From contig SXNL01000061.1 of the NCBI GenBank assembly GCA_005777185.1, positions 38,908 through 102,907 of the forward strand: 64,000 nucleotides of DNA, written 5' to 3'. The DNA is from Myxococcales bacterium (GTDB taxonomy: Bacteria > Myxococcota_A > Polyangia > Polyangiales > Polyangiaceae). Positions 58,147 through 64,000 of this stretch are shown here, in pieces. Each line of letters begins with the position of its first letter. The stretch's first letter is position 1. The position numbers and the translations under genes are program-made. The notes under the pieces are model-generated. The model did no database searches and was not told the origin of the DNA. It saw nothing but the letters and a program-made list of their open reading frames with translations.

Positions 58147-58985
58147 GGCGGGCGACGGCGCACGCGATGGGCGCGGCTGCCCTCGCGCTGGTGGCGGGCT
58201 GCGGCGAGTGCGGCGCGCGGCGCGAGGCCGCGCGGGTGGAGAACGGCACGCGCGCGCTCTCCCTTGCGCCGACCGCCACCTTCGACCCCTGTCCCCGGGA
58301 TGGGTCGCCGTGCCGCCTGCTCCCGCTCGGCGACTCGATCACCTACGGCGTCGGCTCGTCGGTGGGCGGCGGCTACCGCGTGCCGCTCCTGCGTCGCGCG
58401 ATCGCGGACAAGAGGCACATCACCTTCGTCGGGAGGGCATCGAACGGGCCCGCCGCGATCGGCACCCGCGACGCGGGCGAAGCGCCGGACGCCGGCGTGT
58501 TCCCGCGCGGGCACGAGGGGTATTCGGGCTACACGATCGATCCGTGCCCGGCCCGCAACGGCATCTCCCCCCGGGTGCCGGGCGCCATCGCGGCGGGGGA
58601 GCCCCACGTCATCCTCCTCATGATCGGGACCAACGACATCGGCGGGGGGTGCGACGTCGCCGGTGCGCCGGGGCGGCTGGGGTCGCTGCTCGACCGGATC
58701 GTCTCCCTCGCGCCGCGGGCCCTGCTCGTCGTCGCGGAGATCACGCCGTCGGACGACGATATCTTCAACCAGGCTGCGATCGCGTACAACCGCGGCGTCC
58801 GCGACGAGATCGCGCGGCGCGCGGCGCGCGGCGCACACGTCGTCGCGGTCGACATGTTCGGCGCCTTCACGTCGGATCCCGCGTACCGGACGTCGCTGCT
58901 CGACGACGGGCTACACCCCAACGACCGCGGCTACGATCGGATGGCCGATGTGTGGTGGGAGGCGATCGGGAGGTACACACGGTGA
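58143..58985 (+). CDS. SGNH/GDSL hydrolase lipoprotein
   Basis: ALVAGCGEC lipobox; LLPLGDSITYGVGSSVGGGYR; MIGTNDIGGG; DDGLHPNDRGYDRMA. Confidence 0.93.
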   Translation: MRRATAHAMGAAALALVAGCGECGARREAARVENGTRALSLAPTATFDPCPRDGSPCRLLPLGDSITYGVGSSVGGGYRVPLLRRAIADKRHITFVGRASNGPAAIGTRDAGEAPDAGVFPRGHEGYSGYTIDPCPARNGISPRVPGAIAAGEPHVILLMIGTNDIGGGCDVAGAPGRLGSLLDRIVSLAPRALLVVAEITPSDDDIFNQAAIAYNRGVRDEIARRAARGAHVVAVDMFGAFTSDPAYRTSLLDDGLHPNDRGYDRMADVWWEAIGRYTR

Positions 58986-59033
58986 GCCGAAACTGCTCGC
59001 CGCGACCGGCCCCGACGGGCTAGACCGACCGCC

Positions 59034-60023
59034 ATGCGCGTCACCGTACTGGGTGCAGGATACATGGGAAGCGCGATGGCAGTCGTGGCGCGCGGGCGAG
59101 GTCACGACGTCACGCTCTGGGGCACGTGGCTCGACGATCCGTTGCTGGATGCCGTCGCGGGGGGCGACGTCCATCCCCGCCTGAAGCTGCCCCTCGAGGG
59201 GATGCGGATCCTCCGCGCGGGCGCGCTCGAGCAGGCCCTGGCGGAGGCGGAGCTGGTGGTCCACGCCGTCAACTCCGACGGCGCGGTGCCGGTGATGACG
59301 AAGGCCGCGCCGCACCTCCCGCACGTCCCGATCGTCTCCGTGACGAAGGGCCTCCTCGAGAGCGCCGCGGGGAGGATGGAGCGGATCGACGTCATCCTCG
59401 CGGAGACGGCCGGACGGGAGCTTCGCTTCGTCCACGCCGCCGGCCCCGCGAAGGCCATGGAGGTCGCGCGGGGCGTCTTGACGTGGATGTGCTTCGCCGG
59501 GAAGGACGCGCGCGTCGCCGCGGAGGCGCTCGGAGGAGGCCACCTGCAGATCGGGACGAGCGCCGACATCGCCGGGGCCGAGCTGTGCTCCGCGCTGAAA
59601 AACGCCTACGCCACGGGCCTCGGGCTGTGGGACGGCCTGGTCGGGAGGGACGCGCACGACGCGCGCGCCGCCTGCTTCACGCAGGCCATCGCCGAGATGA
59701 CGCGGCTCGTCGTGGCGGGCGGGGGTCGCGCGGAGACGGTGGTGGGCGCGCCGGGCGTCGGCGATCTCCACGTGACGGCCGCGGGGGGGAGGAACCGCGC
59801 CTTCGGCGAGCATGTCGGTCGCGGGAAGCCCGCAAAGCAGGTCGCCGAGGAGATGCTCGCGATCGGTGAGCTGACGGAGGGCTACCCGGCGATCCGCTCC
59901 GCGGCGCGGTTCGCCCGCGAGCGCGAGGTGGGCGCGCTTCCGCTCCTGGACGCGTTGCACGCGATCGTGTGGGAGGGGGCACCCGTCGCCCCCGAGCTCG
60001 CGCGCCTCAGGCTGTGGGTCTGA
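59034..60023 (+). CDS. gpsA: NAD(P)H-dependent glycerol-3-phosphate dehydrogenase
   Basis: MRVTVLGAGYMGSAMA; VSVTKGL; GAELCSALKNAYATGLGLWDGL; GVGDLHVTAAGGRNRAFGEHVGRG. Confidence 0.94.
   Translation: MRVTVLGAGYMGSAMAVVARGRGHDVTLWGTWLDDPLLDAVAGGDVHPRLKLPLEGMRILRAGALEQALAEAELVVHAVNSDGAVPVMTKAAPHLPHVPIVSVTKGLLESAAGRMERIDVILAETAGRELRFVHAAGPAKAMEVARGVLTWMCFAGKDARVAAEALGGGHLQIGTSADIAGAELCSALKNAYATGLGLWDGLVGRDAHDARAACFTQAIAEMTRLVVAGGGRAETVVGAPGVGDLHVTAAGGRNRAFGEHVGRGKPAKQVAEEMLAIGELTEGYPAIRSAARFAREREVGALPLLDALHAIVWEGAPVAPELARLRLWV
59052..59066. repeat. Palindrome site H
   Basis: GGTGCA-GGA-TACATG; overlaps the conserved GAGYMG coding motif of gpsA, so least certain. Confidence 0.45.
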
Positions 60024-60224
60024 TCAGACGGCCTCGTCGATGGTGTCGTCCATCCACCAGGCGATGTGATCGGCGATGCGGCGCAGGCGCGTCACGTCCT
60101 CGGCGAGCGCTTGCTTGAACTCGCGCCTGTCGGTGTGGGCGAGCTCCATCTCCAGATCTTGCAGCCTGCGCAGGAGCTGCGTGTGAACGATGCGGGCGTC
60201 TGCGTTGGTCAGGTCGAGCTTCAT
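60024..60224 (-). CDS. Small helical hypothetical protein (66 aa)
   Basis: MKLDLTNADARIVHTQLLRRLQDLEMELAHTDRREFKQALAEDVTRLRRIADHIAWWMDDTIDEAV; GGAGG-type SD upstream. Confidence 0.72.
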   Translation of the reverse strand: MKLDLTNADARIVHTQLLRRLQDLEMELAHTDRREFKQALAEDVTRLRRIADHIAWWMDDTIDEAV

Positions 60225-60295
60225 GGTGGTGCCTCCTCCACGGCACGTCGATGCATACAGCGGGCCCAAGGCCCATCTCCCGCCCTCCAGCGCCG

Positions 60296-60571
60296 TCAGA
60301 GGCTCCCCTCGAGGCGCTCCCCGGCGCCGACCACCGGCTCGGACGGCTCCTCCGGGCTCCGGTCCGGCCGCGGCGTGTGGGAGCTGGCCGTGCCGATCAG
60401 GTCCTCGTCGCGCTGAACGTCGCTGTACGAGTCACCGTGCTCGCGACCTCTCCCCGTCTCGAGGCGCGATGCGCTCGACGCGCCGCCCTCGGCGCTCGCG
60501 GGCGCGATCGGTGGCTGCCTCCGGGGACTCCGGACCCGTTCGACCCCGACACGTCGCGCGCGGCTCATCAT
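60296..60571 (-). CDS. Possible small hypothetical protein (91 aa)
   Basis: ORF with mainly G/C third positions in an otherwise empty gap; no recognised domain. Confidence 0.35.
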   Translation of the reverse strand: MMSRARRVGVERVRSPRRQPPIAPASAEGGASSASRLETGRGREHGDSYSDVQRDEDLIGTASSHTPRPDRSPEEPSEPVVGAGERLEGSL

Positions 60572-60676
60572 GCCGGAGGATGAAGCAACGCGCGTGCCGG
60601 CCGTGCCCCCCAGGCGCCGCGCGACGCGCTCGTCCGAGATTTCCGCAGCGAACCGCGCAGCGCGCGAAGTTGCTTT

Positions 60677-60752
60677 TGGCGTCCCCAGGGGGATTCGAAC
60701 CCCCGTTAGCAACGTGAAAAGCTGCAGTCCAGGGCCTCTAGACGATGGGGAC
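60677..60752 (-). tRNA. tRNA-Glu (UUC anticodon), CCA encoded
   Basis: GTCCCCATCGTCTAGAGGCCCTGGACTGCAGCTTTTCACGTTGCTAACGGGGGTTCGAATCCCCCTGGGGACGCCA; 7-bp acceptor stem, GCAGC/GTTGC anticodon stem, GTTCGAAT T-loop. Confidence 0.96.
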
Positions 60753-60916
60753 GAGGCCCCTCCCTTAGCCGCACGATCGCCGTCATGTCCAGGAAACACG
60801 CGGCGATCGCCCGCGTGTTACGGTCGCGGTGAAGCCACGGCACCGCCATGCCCCTCCCCCACCACCCCACCCCGGCGGTCGTCCGCTCGTGGCCCACGTT
60901 CACGCCCGAGGCCCCC

Positions 60917-61483
60917 ATGCGCGTGCTCGCGAGCGCGTGCCTCGCAGGCGATCCGTGCGGCGTGGACGGCACCTGCTACGGCGCGTACCCCCTCGCCCGC
61001 AGGTTCTTCTCGCTACCCAACGTGCGGGTCGTGCGCTTCTGCCCGGAGCACGACGCCGTCGGCACGCCGCGCGCGATGCCGGACATCCATGGCGGGGACG
61101 GCCACGACGTCCTCGACGGACGCGCGCGGTTCGTGAGCGACCGGGGAGACGACTGGAGCGACGCGATCACGCGCGCGGCCGCGAGGATGGCCGAGATCGC
61201 GGTAGAGGAGCGCGTCCACCTCGCGCTCATGATGGACACCAGCGCCGCGTGCGGCACGACGGTCATCTACGACGGCGCCCGCGGACTGAAGAAGTACCGG
61301 CGCGGGCCGGGCGTCGCCGGCGCGGCGGTCCTGCGGGCGGGGATCCCGATCGTGAGCCAGCGAGACGAGCGCACGCTCGCCGTGCTGTTCGCGAAGCTGC
61401 AAGCGGACATGTCGGACCTGGCGACGGACGGGCTCGATCACCACGAGCGCGAGTGGTACCGGGGGTACTTCGCGCAGGGGTGA
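60917..61483 (+). CDS. DUF523 family protein
   Basis: MRVLASACLAGDPCGVDGTCYG; RFCPEHDAVGTPR; DTSAACGTTVIYDG. Alternative upstream start 60848. Confidence 0.88.
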   Translation: MRVLASACLAGDPCGVDGTCYGAYPLARRFFSLPNVRVVRFCPEHDAVGTPRAMPDIHGGDGHDVLDGRARFVSDRGDDWSDAITRAAARMAEIAVEERVHLALMMDTSAACGTTVIYDGARGLKKYRRGPGVAGAAVLRAGIPIVSQRDERTLAVLFAKLQADMSDLATDGLDHHEREWYRGYFAQG

Positions 61484-61491
61484 CGGCGGAC

Positions 61492-61550
61492 ACAGGACAG
61501 CGAACGGCTGACGGCGGTCGGCGGCCGACAGCGGTCGGCGAGCCACGGAC
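61492..61550. repeat. Degenerate GC-rich heptamer repeat
   Basis: ACGGCGG ACACAGG ACAGCGA ACGGCTG ACGGCGG TCGGCGG CCGACAGCGGTCGGCG; resembles the tract at 28629-28690. Confidence 0.65.
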
Positions 61551-61569
61551 TCCGTGTTATCCCTGGAAC

Positions 61570-61977
61570 ATGCCGACAGGATCCTGCGTATGTGGCGCGG
61601 TCGCGTTCGAGGTCCGCACGCCCTACCGCTTCTTCCAGTACTGCCACTGCTCCCGCTGCCGCAAGCGGACGGGGTCGATCCACGCGGCGAACATCGCCGT
61701 GCCGGCGGATCAGCTGGCGTTCACCCGCGGGGAGGACCGCGTGAAGCGCTTCGAGCTCCCCACCGCCAAGATGTGGTGCAACGCGTTCTGCGAGGTGTGT
61801 GGCTCGGGGATGCCCTGGCTGACGCGCAACGGCCGGGCGTACATCGTCCCCGGCGGCGCGCTCGATGACGATCCGATCGAGCGACCCGCGCGAAACGTGT
61901 GGATGGCCTCGCGCGCGGCGTGGGAGGTGGAGGCGTCGAGCCTGCCCTGCTTCGACGAGGAGATGCCGCGTCCCTGA
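61570..61977 (+). CDS. GFA (CENP-V/glutathione-dependent formaldehyde-activating-like) family protein
   Basis: GSCVCGAVAFEV; QYCHCSRCRKRTGS; CEVCGSGMPW zinc ligands. Confidence 0.92.
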   Translation: MPTGSCVCGAVAFEVRTPYRFFQYCHCSRCRKRTGSIHAANIAVPADQLAFTRGEDRVKRFELPTAKMWCNAFCEVCGSGMPWLTRNGRAYIVPGGALDDDPIERPARNVWMASRAAWEVEASSLPCFDEEMPRP

Positions 61978-61996
61978 GCGTGCAGGGCGAGGGCCC

Positions 61997-63052
61997 TCAG
62001 TGGTGCTGGTGGTGCAGATCCGCGCCGTGCGCGTGATCGTGCGTGGTCGGCTCGTGCCGGTGCGCGTGGCTGTGCTCGCCCTCGAAGGGCGGCTCGTGCG
62101 CGTGATCGTGGTGGCCGTCGTCGTGCCTGTGGAGGTGCTCGTGCTCCACCGCCTCGTGCGTGTGCGCGTGGGCGTGCTTCTCGGTCGCCTGGAACACCAG
62201 CGCGCTCCCCATCAGCGCCGCCGCTCCCGCCGTACCGAGGCCCACGCCCGTGTCCCCCATCGCCCACGCGACGAGCGCGCCGACGAAGGGCGCCGTACCG
62301 AAGATCGTGCCCGTACGACCCGCGCCAATGATCCGCTGCGCGCCAAGGTAGAAGCGCAGGCTCACGCCGTAACCGAGGAGACCGGCGAGGAGGAGGCCCG
62401 CCGCCGCCGTGGCCCGAGGGAACGGCGACCCCGTGACGAGCGACGCGGCGAGGGTCACCGTCGCGCCGATCGCGCCCTTGTAACGCGTCACCTTCACGGG
62501 ATCGACGTCGGCGAGCGGGCGCGTGAGCGCGCTGTCGACCGCCCACGCGCACGCCGCCGCGACGATCGCGACCGCGCCCCATCCGAGCGAGCCCGTCGCG
62601 CCCTCCCGCGACACGACGAGGCAGGCGCCACCGGCCACCATCATCGCAACCACGAGCGCGAAGCGGCGCCCGACGTGCTCGCGGTAGAGGCGCCACCCGA
62701 GGATCGCGGTGAACACGGTCTCGAAGTTGAGCAGCAGCGACGAGGCGGCGCCACCGGTGCTCGACAACCCCACGGCGAGACAGACCGGCGCGATCACCGC
62801 GCCGATCACCGCGACGATCACGAGCCTCGGTACGTGCCTCGACCCGAGCGGCGCCTCGCGCGTCGACGCGGGTACGAGCGTCGCGAGCATGGACCCTGCG
62901 TAGAGGAGCGTCGCGGTCGGAAACGCCCCCGCCCCCTCCGACAGGGCCTTCACCGCGGGCGTCGTGGCGCCGAACGCCACGGCCGCCGACAGCGCGAGCA
63001 GGGCGCCCCGCGCCATCGGCCCGGTGACACGGCGCTCCAGCGGGTCGCTCAC
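61997..63052 (-). CDS. EamA/DMT-family transporter with His-rich C-terminal tail
   Basis: Ten or so TM segments in two repeats; tail HAHAHTHEAVEHEHLHRHDDGHHDHAHEPPFEGEHSHAHRHEPTTHDHAHGADLHHQHH. Confidence 0.9.
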   Translation of the reverse strand: MSDPLERRVTGPMARGALLALSAAVAFGATTPAVKALSEGAGAFPTATLLYAGSMLATLVPASTREAPLGSRHVPRLVIVAVIGAVIAPVCLAVGLSSTGGAASSLLLNFETVFTAILGWRLYREHVGRRFALVVAMMVAGGACLVVSREGATGSLGWGAVAIVAAACAWAVDSALTRPLADVDPVKVTRYKGAIGATVTLAASLVTGSPFPRATAAAGLLLAGLLGYGVSLRFYLGAQRIIGAGRTGTIFGTAPFVGALVAWAMGDTGVGLGTAGAAALMGSALVFQATEKHAHAHTHEAVEHEHLHRHDDGHHDHAHEPPFEGEHSHAHRHEPTTHDHAHGADLHHQHH

Positions 63053-63204
63053 GACGCCGGTGCCAACGGCGAGAGGGCGAGCGTCCAGACGTGGCGCGGG
63101 CCGGAGCGGGCGCCTCGCTCACTCGAGCAAGCGATCCCGAGGAGGCATGCGCCGACGGGAAGGGCGAGGAGCAAGGCGAAGCGCGACACGAGGCGATTTC
63201 TAGC

Positions 63205-64000
63205 ATGGGGGCAAGAGGCCCGCCCCCCTCTTCACCTTGTTCACAGTGGACGCCGACCCAGCACTGGAGCGTCGGCCTCACCATGCGAAGCCCGGTCTTC
63301 CAGTTCTTCCACCTGCCGCAGCGCGTCTTCATGTCCGTGAACAGCGGCGACGCGCGCACCGCGCAGCAGCACACGGTGACCCTCGACGAGTCGATCGTCT
63401 CCTCGACCCGCTTGCTCCGCCCGATGCGCGCCCATCTCGGCCTCGCGCGCGTCGACGAGCACTCGAAGTACGCCGTGGAGGCCGACTTGAGCGCGCCCCA
63501 TCGCGACGGCGTCACGGGGGAGACCACCCGTGCGGTGGTGAACGGTCGGGCGGGCCCGCGGTGGAGGGTCTCCCTCCCGCTGGCCGTGGGCGCCGGGTTC
63601 CATACCGACTTCAGCAACGCGGCGGCCGGCTCGCTCACGGCGATCGACTACTACCGCATGTCGCTGGGCGCGGAGCTGGGGTCGGCGTTCACGGCGAGGT
63701 CGGAGGATGACCCGACGCAGCCGGATCGCCGGACGATCGCCACGACGACGCTCGCGCTGTCCTATGCGATCGGGGTCGGGCACCTCGCCAACGAGACCCT
63801 GACCACGAATCCCGACGGAACGCTCGGCGCCCGCCCCGTCGACGCGAAGATCGTGGCGCACGAGCTGATGGTGTACCTGGATCGTCGGTGGCGTTCTGAC
63901 TCCGCCGCGGGGTGGGACGGCCCTCGAGCGGCGGCGCGCCGCGGTCAGGGCAGCCACCTGAGGAATCCCCTCATTTTCGAGCCCGAGCCCGAGCCCGAGC
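63205..64000 (+). CDS. Hypothetical protein, 3' truncated by window; ends in (Glu-Pro)n
   Basis: Open frame MGARGPPPSSPCSQWTPTQHWSVGLTMRSPVFQFFHLPQ... to ...NPLIFEPEPEPE at the edge. Not in the supplied track, presumably because it lacks a stop. Confidence 0.65.
   Translation, partial: MGARGPPPSSPCSQWTPTQHWSVGLTMRSPVFQFFHLPQRVFMSVNSGDARTAQQHTVTLDESIVSSTRLLRPMRAHLGLARVDEHSKYAVEADLSAPHRDGVTGETTRAVVNGRAGPRWRVSLPLAVGAGFHTDFSNAAAGSLTAIDYYRMSLGAELGSAFTARSEDDPTQPDRRTIATTTLALSYAIGVGHLANETLTTNPDGTLGARPVDAKIVAHELMVYLDRRWRSDSAAGWDGPRAAARRGQGSHLRNPLIFEPEPEPE

Noticed and set aside
60677-60752. tRNA-Glu as an integration site for a genomic island
   Set aside because: No second copy of the tRNA 3' end and no integrase or phage genes seen in the window.

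Overview
This is a high-GC, gene-dense chromosomal window. It is probably from a myxobacterium or related deltaproteobacterium, judging by a MYXO-CTERM-like sorting tail, DUF4139 paralogues, many lipoproteins and hybrid kinases. I found no mobile element, CRISPR array, phage region or rRNA. The backbone includes a cell-shape operon (mreB-mreC-mreD-mrdA/PBP2-rodA) next to rpmG and a tandem-RRM protein. It also includes a TerB/zinc-ribbon-MoxR-DUF58-DUF4129 operon, a PAS/REC hybrid kinase, a PHP-type lipoprotein, a Dus enzyme, an aldehyde dehydrogenase, glpD, an ABC exporter and a transhydrogenase-like flavoprotein. Further along are a ~1490-aa zincin, a trypsin-like protease, a KASIII-like enzyme, a complete PTS operon (IIA-IIC-HPr/EI-IIB), gpsA, tRNA-Glu(UUC), DUF523, a GFA protein and a His-tailed EamA transporter. 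The most unusual signal is a short palindrome, RTGYA-N3-TRCAY, read by eye at eight places. Seven copies lie inside genes, where codons switch to A/T-ending forms exactly over the motif. Other leads are a duplicated hairpin/Shine-Dalgarno module before mreB, a degenerate heptamer repeat at two loci, and two enzymes lacking canonical catalytic residues. Start codons were chosen by eye, and the many long antisense ORFs in the track are treated as GC artefacts.
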